Source: Limnoperna fortunei (Eukaryota > Mollusca > Bivalvia > Mytilida > Modiolidae). From it: DNA of 64,000 bases. The DNA lies in assembly GCA_944474755.1 (NCBI GenBank), contig OX104117.1, positions 76,112,926-76,176,925 on the forward strand, in the 5' to 3' direction. The notes beneath the pieces were generated by a model, which saw only the letters and a list, made by a program, of their open reading frames with translations, was not told the DNA's origin and did not search any database. The translations under genes and the position numbers were made by a program. This document shows, piece after piece, positions 24,935 through 38,109 of this stretch. Position 1 is the first letter of the stretch, and each line of letters opens with the position of its first letter.

Positions 24935-26085
24935 TAATTTTTTTAAATGATTGCTATTCGGGACCCCTTACATAAATGCAAGTTTTTTTTTGGTATTGTT
25001 GAGATAGCAGAATCGAAACAAAAATTATATAGCGAAGTATTCGTTATTAAGAATTATGTCAGCAGTAGTCAGGTTGTGTCTGTAGATGATTTTTCAATAC
25101 CAAACAGAATACACATTTTAGGGATTTAGAACTGGATACAAATGTGATTTTATGTTTAATTACATACTTGTTTCAATTGTTGGTTACATAATTGAATTTA
25201 GATTACTTTGTATTGGTTTACACTTTACATAAACTGATTCGCCATTTACTGGTATACCAACCCAAAGTTGTATATATCCAATAATCTAACCAACAATTGA
25301 AAAAGTCCTTAGTAAAATTAGTTGTATGAAATTCATTATGACAAGACAAAGCTGAGAAAATAGAAAAAAAATCTGATTGGTGTTGTAAATTTCTTTCAAT
25401 TAAACATTTACACTTGGCACACACCACCCACACCATGATTCAATCAATACTGTAATAAATGTCACTTACTGGCACACCTTAACCAGGGAATAACTACAAA
25501 ATCCGTATAGTGTCACTGCTGACTGTAGTGGGTAATGTGTTGGGGAGTGCCACGCTTCTTGCACAATGAAGACCAGTTTAGTAAATTTTGAAAAATAGTA
25601 TGCTCATTGTAGCTGCTAATTGTTCAGTGATAAACGGGTTAAGGTGTACCAAATAATATTGGGCAAATAAATATTAACAAAACACAAAATAGATTTGGCA
25701 GTGTTACTGACGTAATTCAAATATATTTATATATAAATATAAATGACAACGTACAGAAATATTTCAATTCATATAAATGACATTTTTGGCACCAATTTAC
25801 GCCAAGCCATAAGGCGACCAAAAAATAGAGAAATAATTCAACTACAACAACAACTAAAATTACCACATCATGTATTCTTTTCCTCTGCTTAAAGTACAAA
25901 ACTTCAAAATGCATAAAGTTAATGGAGATGTACAATCTACTAAGGAGTAGACCAAAAAAACATGGAAGAATACCGTATTCTGGGTAACTTCTCCCTGAAT
26001 ATAGAAAAAGAAAACAAAATTAGACACAACAAAAATATAACTAATACATCTCTACCATAAATCAATGATCAAAATTGAACATACC
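24935..26085. other. AT-rich intergenic DNA, no gene seen
   Basis: No exon, RNA gene or clear repeat structure was recognised here. Short open frames are scattered and lack family resemblance. Confidence 0.5.
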
Positions 26086-26089
26086 TAAT

Positions 26090-26445
26090 AATATTAAATT
26101 TTAACCGCAATCTAGCAGTTCCAGCGTTATTCAAATGCAAAGCATCATTGGGATCAAACAATAAAGCATCTGGCTTATTTCCACATAAAAAAATCTATAA
26201 ATATTTGAGTACAAAATTTTTCTTCTCGCATATAACGTTTTTAATTCAGAATTAACTAAACGCACTTTACTATCTGTAACCTTATAATCAATTAACCTTG
26301 GTAAAATAGAAGTAACAACAATTTTGGCAGCCGTCCGAAAAACCTTTACATTAAATTTATAATATGACTTTTTATTCTTTCTGCTACTAAAACCTTTATC
26401 ATTTAAAGAAGATCGTAAATACAGTTTATATGCGTCACTTCCCAA
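26090..26445 (-). pseudogene. SGNH-hydrolase-like fragment, decayed
   Basis: On the - strand a 104-codon frame contains KIVVTSILPRLID, which resembles the conserved strand before block III of SGNH/GDSL hydrolases, and VNSELKTLYARR. In another frame near 26,160-26,100 the text LHLNNAG resembles the terminal block carrying the catalytic histidine. A frameshift therefore separates them. Such SGNH-type domains occur in ORF1-like proteins of some mollusc retroelements, so it is more likely a transposon relic than a host gene. Confidence 0.45.
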
Positions 26446-26519
26446 TCTCCTACTGTATTAACTCACTCGGTATATAAGTAAGAGATGAAAAAATTTGCGG
26501 ATCCAGGACAATTTTCTTA

Positions 26520-28982
26520 ATCAAACATCTCAAAACGACAGCTAGAGTGGAACTGTAAATTGCAAAAATGATCAGCAACACGAGTTCTACAATTCATTGG
26601 TCAGATGACTCCTCATAGGAGTTATTGTCCTTTCATAAAATGTTTTAGTGGAATTAGTAGTGTTTGGCATGTAACTTAAATGCCAAGACAGCTATATTGA
26701 AACTGTAAATTGCAAAAATGAATTTACAATAAGTAATCGAAACTGCTTTTTTATTTCTCAATATACAATAAGCGGGTTTAGATCCAGAAACTGGTACTAA
26801 AGAAATATGCTCTGACGGGACTCCTTATAGCAGTTATTGCCCTTTAAATGACAACTTTTGTATGAAATTTTCTGTTTTTTGACCTGTAATTTTTGCAATT
26901 TACAGCTAGAGTGGAACTGTAAATTGCAAAAATGATCAGCAACACGAGTTCTACAATTCATTGGTCAGATGACTCCTCATAGGAGTTATTGTCCTTTCAT
27001 AAAATGTTTTGGTGGAATTAGTAGTGTTTGGCATGTAACTTAAATGCCAAGACAGCTAGATTGAAACTGTAAATTGCAAAAATGATCAGCAATACAAGTT
27101 CTAGAATTCATTAGTCTGAAATTATCAGATGACTCCTCATAGGAGTCATTGTCCTTTAATAAAATTTTTTGGTGGAATAAGTAGTGTTTGCCATGTAACT
27201 TAAATGGCATAACAGCTAGATTGAAACTGTAAATTGCACAAATGATTAGCAATACAAGTTCTAGAATTCATTGGTCTGAAATTACAGATGACTCCTCATA
27301 GGAGTTATTGTCCTTTAATAAAATTTGTTGGTGGAATTAGTAGTTTTTGCAATGTAACTTAAATGCCATAACAGCTAGATTGAAACTGTAAATTGCACAA
27401 ATGATTAGCAAAACAAGGCCTACAAATCATTGCTTAGTCAGAAATTGCAAGATGAATCTTTATAAGAGTTAAATTACGAATTTGGAAAAATAATAAGTTT
27501 TTAGCCATCAATTTGCGTCCGTCGTCTGTCGTCCGTCGTAAACTTGAAAAAAATCTAAGCTGAAACCACTCAGCCATTTTTTTCAAACTTGGCCACACTC
27601 ATCCCTGGGGTTCCTAGTTTAAAATTTTTGTCCAGGTTGTTGATCAACGGACAAATATGGCCGCTGCTACTAAAAACAGAACATGGGCGTCCATGCACGT
27701 TTTTGATCAATATCTCAAAAATTGCAATAGCTAAAGAGAAAACCGTGACTTCAAATTAATCAGCACATTAAGGTCTACAATAGGTTCTATTAGTGTGAAG
27801 TTGTGTAGTGGTTCATGTAGGAGGTATTACCCTTTAATGATGATTTTTGAAAATGTTTTAGGTATTTACAATATAACTTGAAAACAAAAAGGGCTAGCGT
27901 CAAACTGTAAATGGCAAAAAGGATCAGCAATTTAAGTCCTACCTTTCCCTTCATTATTCTAAAATTGTCAGATGACTTCTTATATGAGTTATTGTGGGCT
28001 AAAAATGTCATATGACTTCTTATATGAGTTATTGCCCTTAAATGACGAAATTTTACGTTTAACTAAATAACTATAACAGCTGGAGTGAAACTGTAAAATG
28101 ATCAGCAATACAATCCCTACAATTCACTTAATTGGTCTGAAATTGTGAGATGACTTCTTATATGAGTTACTGCCCTTAAATGACAATTTTTAATGAAATT
28201 TTTGTCCTGTAACTTAAAAACTATAACAGATGGAATGAAACTGTAAATGGCAAAAATGATCAGCAGTGTAAGTTCTACAATTCACGTAATTGGTCTGAAA
28301 TTGTCAGATGACTCCTTATAGGAGTTATCGCCCTAAAATGACACTTTACTTAAAAACTGTAACAGCTAGAGTGAAACTATAAATGGCAAAAATGATCAGC
28401 AATATAATTCTACAATTCACTTAATTTGTCTGAAAATTGTCACATGACTCCTCATATGAGTTATTGCCCTTATATGACAACCTTAATGAAATTTTCTAAT
28501 TTTGTCCTGTAACTTAAAAACTATAACAGCTAGAGCGAAAGTGTAAATGGCAAAAATGATCAGCAATACAAGACCTACAATTCAATTCATTTATCTGAAA
28601 TCATCAGATGACTCCTGATATGAGTTATTTGCAATAATGGCAATGTTTTTTTAAAATAATTTTCTGTTTTTGTCCCAGAAGAGTGATTACACGCTCCTGG
28701 GAGACTCTTGTTGTGTTATAAATTAGTCTTTAACGCCTAGAGTAAAGCTGTAAATTACTAAATTACCCTAACGGAAAAGGCCTACGAATCATTTAATTTT
28801 CAGAAATTGTTTGATGGCACCTTATAGGAGTTATGTACTTAATCAAAATTTTTGAAGAATGTTTTTTTGTCCAGTAACTTCAAAGCTAGAACAAACTGAA
28901 ACTGTAAATTGCAAAAATTAAATATACTTGAACTCAGTTGTTTTCCAGGTGAGCGTTTATAGGCTCCTGGGAGCCTCTAGTT
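26520..28982. mobile_element. Composite tandem-repeat element(s), third copy
   Basis: About twelve diverged units of ~160-180 bp carry GACTCCTCATAGGAGTTATT and AAACTGTAAATTGCAAAAAT. The right end reads CCAGGTGAGCG then GGCTCCTGGGAGCCTCTAG, the same terminus as 24,930. A second terminus-like CGCTCCTGGGAGACTCTTG near 28,690 suggests two nested or adjacent elements. A clean left end (AGCTCACCTG) was not found. Confidence 0.7.
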
Positions 28983-29199
28983 CAGTGGATGTCAAAATTA
29001 TGTTCCTGTTGTCCATTCTCTGTTCCTGTTGGCTGGCTGTTTGTTAGCTTGTTCCCACCCTAAATACAGCTGAAATATTTCTCGTTAGACTTTAAGCAAA
29101 AATTCAATTAATAAACCTGGATTATCCTCATCTATACATGCTTACCCACCAGGTTAACCTGCCTCAGAGGTTATCACCATATTATGTAAACTACACAAT

Positions 29200-31045
29200 A
29201 TTTGGTACCAAGATCTTACTATTGATGACTCTTGGATTAACAATAATAAAGACGGAGATCTTATAATTCATGTGTTGCCTTTCCTGTAGAATCATGTTTC
29301 CAACCAATAAACATAGGCCAGGAAGTTTTAGACACCAATAGAACTCTCTGTATAGCTCCTGTAGAGAAATGAGGTGGCCCGAAGTAATGGAGGCACTGCT
29401 ATTTCTAAACAATGATGATAGACAACATACTGATCTGGAGTGGTCTTCATTAATAGCTGGCAACCCTCTTATGTGTGCCAGGATGTTTGATCATCGAGTA
29501 AAAGTCCTCGTTTCAGATTTACTTATGTCACCATCATGTTCTCTAGGAAAAGTTCAATACTACTTTTTTAGTACCGAATTTCAGCAGAGGATCCCCACAC
29601 ATTCACTGTCTCCTGTGGATTCAAGATGCCCCTAAGGTGGGGAGAGAGAGTGATGAAGAAGTTTGTAGTTTAATTGATCAGTACATAACATGTAAAATGC
29701 CAAACATTAAAAATTACCCTGAACTTTATGATATTAATTCAACAGTTCATGTTCATTGCAAAACTCACTCTAAGTCATGTGCAAAATACAGCACTACTTG
29801 CAGGTTCAACTTTCCTCGTCCTCCCATTCGCAAGACAATTATTGCAAAGCCTGTTCAGGACTCAAAGGATGAGAAGAAAAAGCCACCCACCACTGCTGCT
29901 GAATAAGATGAACTCACACAGAAATATGCTAAAAACACCAAGCAAGTGCTACAAGATGTGTGGATGTTGGTTTCATCTGCAGAAGATACTGGTCTGTCAT
30001 TTGTGCAGATTTTGAAACTGGCAAATGTATCATACCAACAATATAAGCAGTGTCTAATTGATGGAGCTAAACGAAATACTGTCCACATCAAGCGAGACTT
30101 GTCAGATATCTGGGTCAACAAATATAATGAACACATGTCCAGAGCATGGAATGCAAACCTTGATATTCAGTTCGTTACTGATGCCTATGCTTGTGTGGCT
30201 TACATTCTGTCATATATCAGCAAAACAGAAATATGAATGGGAGATTAACTCCAGAATGCCAAGAAAAAGCTACAGATGGAAACAGCAATGCTGCATCAGC
30301 TTTAAAAAGAATTAGCAGTGTCTATATGCAAAACAGAGAGGTGTCAGCACAGGAAGCTGTTTATAGAGTATGTGGCCTCCACCTTAAACAATTCTCTAGA
30401 GAAGTGGTGTTCATTACAGCAGGAAGTAACATATATGAGTTTAACTATGAGTGTCATCAAGGTAAGATCAAGAAATGAGGGTGATGATGTGAATATCTGG
30501 ATGATCTCTGTTCACGAAAAGTACTATAACCGTCCAAAGCATCCAGATTTTGATGAAATCTGTTTGGCAGAGTTCTTGTCAAAATTTACTATTCTTCCCA
30601 AATCTCGAAGCCAAAGTCATCAAAAATATGTCCAGTGTTTGACCCGCAGAAAGATTTAGGTCATGTTAGAAGAAGGGGCATAAACAAAGAAGCAGTAATA
30701 CGTTATCCAAAATTTCAACAGGACAAAAATCCAGAAGATTATTACTTATCACTACTTCTACCTCATAGATGTTCAGTAACTATTCCACCTGGTTTCCCAA
30801 AATTTGAACGCTATGAAAAGAATGGGACTTGCAATGGAAGAAAGATAATAGATATTGAAGACGGTCACATACATGAAAATATTTGGGGATCAATCGCCCC
30901 AGAACCAGGGGTCGAGAGAATTGAATCAATTCTGGAAAAAGATGTCGATATACTTGATGAGCATGAAGAAATTCCAGAATTCAGAAATGATCAACCACCA
31001 AGAAAGCAGCCTTCAACTTTTCATTACGAGCCTCCTAAAATCTAG
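29200..31045 (+). pseudogene. Helitron Rep (HUH endonuclease) region, broken
   Basis: The segment 29,369-29,635 encodes the Rep entry (MRWPEVMEALLFLNN, RMFDHRVKVL, EFQQR). The HUH motif region (PHIHCLLW) follows in a shifted frame at about 29,590-29,615. Then 29,637-29,906 continues with a Cys/His-rich stretch and 29,946-30,236 with AYACVAYILSYISK. Further pieces in other frames run to 31,045, ending with LLLPHRCSVTIPPGFP-type linker before the helicase. At least five frame changes or stops interrupt it. Helitron Rep nicks DNA and starts rolling-circle transfer; this copy cannot. Confidence 0.8.
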
Positions 31046-32450
31046 GAAACCGACCTCCAAGACTCTCTAAGAAGGTTAAATACTACACAACAGAGAGTGT
31101 TCTACAATATTAGAGATTGGAGCTTCAAAATCTTAAGAAATAAAAAGCCTGAACCATTTTTCCTGTTTTTAACTGGAGGGGCTGGTACTGGAAAGTCTCA
31201 TCTCATCAGATGCATTTACCATGAAACACCAAGAATCTTGTCTATATTTACTGATGTACCAGACCAGACAGTAGTTCAACTAACGGCACCAACAGGCACA
31301 GCTGCATTTAACATCCAAGCCATGACCATACATTCAGCAGTTGCCATCACCAAGAATGTAACTCTTCTATATCAGCCTTTGGGTGAAAACTTACTGAACA
31401 CTTTACGTAGTAAGTTTGATAACTTGAAGATACTAATTATTGATGAGATTTCAATGGTGGACCAGAAAATTCTCACTTATATACATGGAAGATTGTCACA
31501 GATTAAGCACTGCAAACAACCCTTTGGCAATGTTTCAATCCAGCCGTTGGAGATTTTTACAAGCTGCCTCCAGTTAGAGGACTTTCTTTGTACAAAAAGA
31601 GACTTGCTGATTTCTGTGATTTATGGAATGTGTATTTTTCCATTGTAACACTTGATGAAATCATGCGCCAGAAAGATGACCTTCCATTTGCAGATTTGTT
31701 AATCCGCTTCCCACTCTTTTGAAAGTTTAAAAAAACTGTTCCTGTAGAGGCTAAAGCAGAACTGCATATTTTCCCTACAAACAAAGAAGTAGATGATCAT
31801 AACAAGAAAATTATTGCTGAAATGTGTAAACCAATATATAAATCAATAGCTAGGGACTTACCACAGATGTTGTTACAGGTCATATGTTAGAAAAGAGTCA
31901 GCCCTTTGTCACATGCTCAGCAAGATCTACAAACAGAACTTGAACTTGGAATAGGCGCTAGAGTCATGTTGACAAGAAATATTGATACAGAAGATGGTCT
32001 TGTCAATGGTGCATTTGGAACAGTTACAGGTGTTGATTGGATACTTCCCAACAGGTCACTGCAGCTTAAGTTTGACAATGCTAGAATAGGGCATAAGGCT
32101 CTAAAGAGACAAGTTGTTTCACAGACTCCCAGACAAGATCAGTAAGAATAAAACCATTTGTAGACTCTGTCCGGAAAGAAAGTGAAACGAAAACAACTTC
32201 CTATGAAGCTTGCATGGGCCGCAACAATACATATGGTGCAAGGTATGACAGTGAATCCAATTGTCGTCGCATTGAGAAAGATCTTTCAGCCCGGTATGGC
32301 ATATGTTGCATTAAGTAGAGCCACCTCTCTGTCAGGTCTCCATATTGTTGACTTTGACCAGGACACAATATATTCTTCTGTTAACATCACAGAAGCATTG
32401 AGTGCTATGTCGAAATTTCTGCAAGAGGAAGAAAGTGCCTTTAATGCCTT
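31046..32450 (+). pseudogene. Helitron Pif1-like helicase region, broken
   Basis: Walker A GGAGTGKSHL and Walker B LIIDEISMVD are present in the 31,097-31,648 frame, with PTGTAAFNIQ between them. After frame changes, GIGARVMLTRNIDTEDGLVN appears at 31,950-32,005 and the C-terminal motifs IHMVQGMT and [14 protein letters not shown] at 32,230-32,345. These are the standard Pif1/RecD-type SF1 helicase motifs, which in Helitrons unwind the donor strand. At least three breaks lie between them (near 31,550, 31,720 and 31,890). Confidence 0.85.
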
Positions 32451-32454
32451 TACT

Positions 32455-33130
32455 ATTATGATGCACAACACTGAAGGTTTAATTCCACATTTGTTCGATG
32501 TAAAAACCATCAAGCAGTTCAAAAAAGCAGATGGTATATGTTTCACTGAGATGTGGTTAGAACATCTAAACGTAGTGCCTGAAACACTGTTTCCTCAACA
32601 TCATTTCTTTAGTGTAAACCGATCAGAAGCATATGAAGCAGACAACCATTCTTATTCAAATCTAGCCAAGCAACAGTGTGGTATGGCGTTATTCGTAGAG
32701 GAAAATGCATTTGCAAAAACAACCGTCTCTGTAAACATCAAATATTGAAGCCGTAGCATGCTTTGTTAATAATGCATTTTTTTGACAATCTACAGACCTC
32801 CAACATATACATTACCATTATTTATTGACAACTTAGAAAGACTTCTACAGGAACTTAGAAATTACAATGTACCTTGTGCAGTCTTTGGTGATTTCAACTC
32901 GAATGTGCTAAACAATATCAGTGAAAACAAAATACTGCAGCTATTTAATCAGTATAACTTTGAACAGTTTGTAAATTGTGCTACAACAGATGGTCTTGCC
33001 TGGATCTGGTCTTTGTAAATCGCTTTGGTAGCAACTGCAGAGCACCATTAGTACCAACGTACTACAGTTACCACGATGCTGTTAAAACTTCAATGACTAA
33101 TGAAGCATGTTGGGTAGAATTTCAATTTAT
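32455..33130 (+). pseudogene. Helentron C-terminal endonuclease domain, broken
   Basis: Immediately after the helicase, the frame continues into HNTEGL and FTEMWL text (32,466-32,560), resembling the start of exonuclease-endonuclease-phosphatase folds. Then 32,782-33,018 carries CAVFGDFNSN, the metal-binding DFN motif, followed after a frameshift near 32,995 by LDLVFVN and YYSYHDAV, the closing SDH-like block. The presence of this domain marks the element as a Helentron rather than a canonical Helitron. Confidence 0.75.
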
Positions 33131-33149
33131 ATAGAATAGTAACTGAGTG

Positions 33150-35400
33150 AGAGGTTTCCTGTCAGGTTTGTTTTTTATTTTGCTGCATTAATTGCCTAGT
33201 AGTATTGTGGAAATAATTATTCACAAAAATGTTTTTTAAAGAATTTAAAAAAAATTTGTCACAGGATGCTATATAGTGAACCCGTAAGATAGTTCTATTC
33301 AGAATTATAGTTTTTATAGCCTTTAAAATGGGTTGTTATTTTTTATATTGACTGTTTAAAGACTACAATTGTAATACATGTATTATTAATTGATATTTTA
33401 TGCACATCTGTATGTACTAGTATTGTAAAGGAATTAGTTAAATCTGTCTTTTGATCAGTTTACTATGTTGATGTACAAAAATTTTCACACTTCATTAAAA
33501 TATCACCTGATATTATTAAAATGTTCATTTCAAAAGATATATATATATTAATTAAATAAACAAACAACATATTGAATAGTTTAAAATTTTCCAAATACTT
33601 GATTAAGTTTCAAACCAGAAATAGTAATGAGTCAATTTGGTATTTAAGTATTTAAAGAAATATAAAAATAGCTGTGCAATATAATGTTTTCTAAATATAA
33701 TTATGCAGCATCACTTTTAATCACTCGTTTGCAAAGAACCAAATACAACATGTTGTGCATCAGGATATACACACATCAAATTTATAAAAATGTATCAATA
33801 ATATATTGCTATATACACCTTTTCATTGTCTTTGATTCTTTTTTAATTTGTAAATATGCTATTTATAAACATGATTGTGCAGTACATTTAAGGGTTTTTA
33901 TGGTATGAAAGGTTTTATTTAACCATTTAGAGATTAAATATTGGGGGACATCGACTTTCAACTATACATTTTTAAGTTCTTTATGCTATGTTACTGCTTG
34001 TATCTTGTAAATATATATATGTATCAAAAGTAATCTTTATCATTTTGGTACATTTTGTGTCTAGATGAATTTCCATTCCTTTATTGTTAAATCTTTTATA
34101 TATAATTTAGGCCAGACCAATTTAATTTCTTGTTCTTCGGATTTTTGTCATTTTAAAACGGGGCGAGCGAGCGAAATAATAATTTTAATATTATTATTTG
34201 GATTTTTAAAAAATCATAGGCGAAGAGAAAAATTTGAGGCGAGCGATAACTTTTTTTATTTTTATTTTTTTTTAAATAAGAAAATGTAGTTTCATCAATG
34301 TATATATTCGAAAATTCAGTTTCATTGGGATTTTCTTTCAGAACTGGGCATACTATGCTTACCTGAAGTTTACCAAAGCATGTAAATGAATAAATGAATT
34401 ATATTTTATAATTATGGGTTGATCATTAAAATTATGTACAATCAATTGCAACTTTTAAACAATTCAGTATTGTAGGTCATATACACAAACTACATATATG
34501 ACTTTCAAAGCAAAAGATACAGCTGGAAGCAAAAGAATGCAAGTCACATTTGCAAAAAATATTTTTTTTTTAACTTATTTAAAATGCACAACTGACAACA
34601 CTGTACATCATTTATTGATGAAGATTTCTAGAGGAATGAATTTAAAAATGCATAAAATAAGTTATATCCCATTCATTGTGTTTGCTGTAATATTCCCATT
34701 TAGTGAGACTTTCCCTTTTGATCGAACAACCAAAGACAATCTAAAATTATAGATAAATGTCCAATATTTGAGAGAAACAATTCAAGTCCCATGCAAGCCA
34801 TTAGGAAACAGAGATATATATGAAAAATGACAATAAGACAACAATCAGTCCAAACAGTTATATGCTGACTCTATTAATAAAAATTACTTTAACTTTTCCA
34901 CAAATAACACTGAACAACCATTACCAGTCATTTCATTTTCTTTTTTTTGGACACACATATCACAACCGTTGCAACGATGTCAACAAATTTAATAAGCATT
35001 GTAGTTTCTGTGGTCATTTTGTTTTATCTTGGTGGAGATAAACAAAAATCGTATGTGCTTCATTACTGAGGCTAAAAGTACACCATGCTGTTGCAACCAA
35101 ACACGTGCAACCAAAGGTTTCAAAGTGTCAGTCAAATTAAGTTTTTTGGTCATCCATTTGTCAATCCTGCTCCAACATTCTATCTACTATAAATACAAAT
35201 ATTACTCACGACCTTTTATTTCACATTTTTTATTTGAATGTTCCTGTATCCTCGTTTTACGTTTATTATGTCGGCGCTAAGATCGAAATGCTTGATTTTG
35301 ACACATCTTTGAAAAGGCTGTTCTAACGCACCACCACTGAAATAAATCACAGTGTTTTGGACAACCATGCCTTCCTTTATGACAAATATCCACACTACTA
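33150..35400. other. AT-rich intergenic DNA, no gene seen
   Basis: Long AT-rich sequence with short open frames that show no family resemblance. No repeats longer than simple A/T runs were noticed, except a GGCGAGCGA word pair near 34,160 and 34,240. Confidence 0.5.
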
Positions 35401-35402
35401 AA

Positions 35403-36511
35403 CAGGGGTCACCACACTCTAAAAAAGTAGGGCGACTTCTCCCTGTTTGGCTGCCATGATAGGGAGACTTCAGGAAACATTAGGGAGAAGTCAAATAATT
35501 AATTTTCGCAGTAGTTATATACATTTATCATTATTTACATCCGTTTTTTTATATGTGTGGATTTCCAGGATTATTTCTCTTGTGTTTTTAAATCATAACA
35601 CATTTAGATTCATTTTTTTCCTTTCTTTTTCATCATTATTAATGGTATGCAATATCAAATAGCACATAACCTTTATTATTATAAAATCAATGAAAAGAAG
35701 CATCAGATATAGCGACTATTTTTCTACTTCAGTACTTGTAGCCATACAAGGTATTCACAAATAAAAAAAGATCAACTAAAAATATTTGTATAGGTGTAGA
35801 CATAAACATCATTCATGAAGTTCTTGTATACATCATAATACTAGTATTTCTAACAGTATGCTATGAACATGTCATGCTGAGCAAAATTGCAAAGAAGATA
35901 GATAAACTAACATAACATAAAACCCAGATATAATTCTTCTGTTCAGCACACTTCCACTTGGACAAAGTTGTGCTGATCAAAATTGCTTTATGGGACACCC
36001 ATCTACAGAACTGTTCAGGATGTCAATAATTATTATGCATCTTTATTCTTTCAAGTGCAGCTCAAGTATTTATCAAAGAAAATTGATAAAATACAATATG
36101 CTTTGAAAGAACTGAAGTTTGAAACCAACTGAAAGTGTTTGTTTTTCAAACAAATTACGATTTTTCAGTATGGGCCGTTGTACTTTACTTTTCTTCGTTG
36201 TTCACTTCCGGTAATTAGTCACATCCGGTAAATAAACAAATGGCGCGTAATCCAGTTGAAAGACGTAAATCCTTTGAAAAAATGTTAAAGACGCATATTG
36301 TTTGCTTTTTTATTGGAATTACACATTTACTGATAAATTGGTAGTTTGGGTCAATTATTCGGACCAGATTATATGCAAGTATCTACTGTGAACCATCGGG
36401 CGACTTTAATGAAATAACAGGGAGACTTCGACTTCGCTTTTGAGGCGCCGTATGGCGACTTCAGGTCCCAGTAGGGCGACTTTGCCACTTCGTCCAGTGT
36501 GGTAAGCCCTG
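35403..36511. mobile_element. MITE-like element, related to the intron 3 copy
   Basis: The left end CAGGGGTCACCACACTC and the right end, reverse-complemented, CAGGGCTTACCACACT, are imperfect inverted repeats about 1.1 kb apart. GGGAGACTTC and GGCGACTT words occur near both ends, and the block near 36,300-36,430 also occurs in PRPF31 intron 2. Confidence 0.7.
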
Positions 36512-36514
36512 TAC

Positions 36515-37600
36515 TAAACGGTATGATTGTTTCTTTTCCTAAATTTCAAAATACATCAATATTTTGTTTGTGATGCAATAAAACGGCAGTTACATTAAGC
36601 GTTCACAAGATTACGATTTCAAAAGAGTAAAATAAAAAAAAAGTCAGGATGACTTTCCGGGTGCAGGGAGCGGAAATTGTTTTTAATATTATTTTTTCGA
36701 AATCGAAAAAATACCTGCGGTCGGGTCCGTAGAACAAGAAATTTAATTGGTGTGGCCTTAATTATTTAAATATTTAATTATCTAATTTTTTTTATTGGCC
36801 TCTGTGGCATTGTCAAGAATTTGCAAATCATTCCTAGTGGGATTTGTTTACCCCTATATAGGGCTAGCTTCCTGTAAGTTAAGTCTTATCACTCTATTGT
36901 CTTATTTTAATTGTAATATTGTTATATATTGTTTCCTGATATTATTGTTTGTTTGTTTTGAAATCTTTCTTATAGTTTTGTTTGTATCAAAATTTAATTT
37001 TTTTGCAGTCATAGTTGGGGTTAGAGTTTTTATCTCATGTTACAAAGAGGAGGCCATAAATGCATGTTTTTTTATAATAAATATTATGCGGACTATTTAG
37101 ACATTTTCATTATTTTTTTTTTAATTTGTTGTCTCACCGTTTGGGCCGCTATGCAGCTTAATTATCCCTAGTTTTTGATTGGTCAGTTTTGTTTTTATCC
37201 ACCCACCTATCCCAGCATCTCCTTCATTTTAAAGTTATTTGAAATTTCATAAAAAAATTATTTCGAGATTGTGTTTATCCCTTTAAATGTCAAGCTACAT
37301 ATAATATAACTCCTATTACTTTCTTGCCTTATGTTTTTAATTGTAATCTTGTTATATGTTGTTTCATGATACTATTGTTTGTTGATATGTTTCTTTTTGT
37401 TTTGTATGTTCAAAAATGTTAACTCTGTAGTTTAAAATTTTTCAATGATTGTTTGGCTTTGAGTTTTTATTTAATGGTAACAGGAATTAAATATAATTTA
37501 ATTATAAGGACTCCGCTACTATGTGATGAGTCTGTCTGTCCAAAATCATGTCTGGTACAAAAATTTTTTGTCTAACTTATGAAGTAGGATATTTGGTTGG
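36515..37600. other. AT-rich intergenic DNA, no gene seen
   Basis: It contains a hydrophobic 101-codon frame (36,795-37,100) whose Phe/Ile/Leu richness follows from T-rich DNA. CTTATTTTAATTGTAAT-type segments occur twice (36,897 and 37,327), suggesting a diverged ~430-bp duplication. No gene is supported. Confidence 0.5.
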
Positions 37601-37845
37601 GTTTGAATGTTGTTTAACGCCACTTTAAGCAATTTTTCAGCTATATTATGGCATCCAGTTTTTATTGGGTGAGGAAGCCGGAGTGCCCTGAGAAAACATC
37701 CGACCTTCATTAGGAAAACTGGCAATCCTTATTGGAGTCGAGAACACCCTGCCTACAGTTAGTCTTCAACCCACAATCTCGGTGTTACCAGAGCAATTAA
37801 TCATTATTAAAACTACCTTAACCACTATTCCACTAAAGCCCCTTG
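37601..37845 (-). mobile_element. Decayed tRNA SINE, reverse copy
   Basis: Read on the - strand it has the same order as the SINE at 8741: a degenerate tRNA head near 37,840, GGATTGCCAGTTTTCCTAAT, the CTCCGGCTTCCTC word, and AAAGTGGCGTTAAAC at the 3' end near 37,615. It is diverged throughout. Confidence 0.8.
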
Positions 37846-38109
37846 ATATTTGGTATGTGGTTAGATTATATAGTTAATAAAGTTATAGTTTTATTTTGTT
37901 CATAGTATGCAGTAACTGTTTTTACAGAACATGATTAATGTTTTAAATATTTACAGACTTTGATCAGCTGAGATTTAATCAAACTGTAAATATTGGTCTA
38001 CCAAAGGTTAGGAAACAAAGACCAGTAGACCACTGCATTGTTTATACAGATGAATTGTTATGTTATGTTATGCTAAAATATCAATGGCATACTAACCTTG
38101 CGAATTTTT

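Larger units (their letters stand above)
29200..33140 (+). mobile_element. Helentron-type Helitron, coding but broken
   Basis: Three successive coding blocks in one orientation match the order of Helentrons: an HUH Rep domain, a Pif1-family helicase and a C-terminal AP-endonuclease-like domain. Similarity to Helitron Rep N-termini (QPINIGQEVLDTNRTLC, broken into the next frame) begins by about 29,300. Endonuclease text ends near 33,125. Terminal sequences and the insertion site were not identified. Many frameshifts make it inactive. Confidence 0.85.

Noticed and set aside
36795..37100. Hydrophobic 101-codon frame, possible membrane protein
   Set aside because: Composition follows from T-rich DNA; no start context, splice or homology support.
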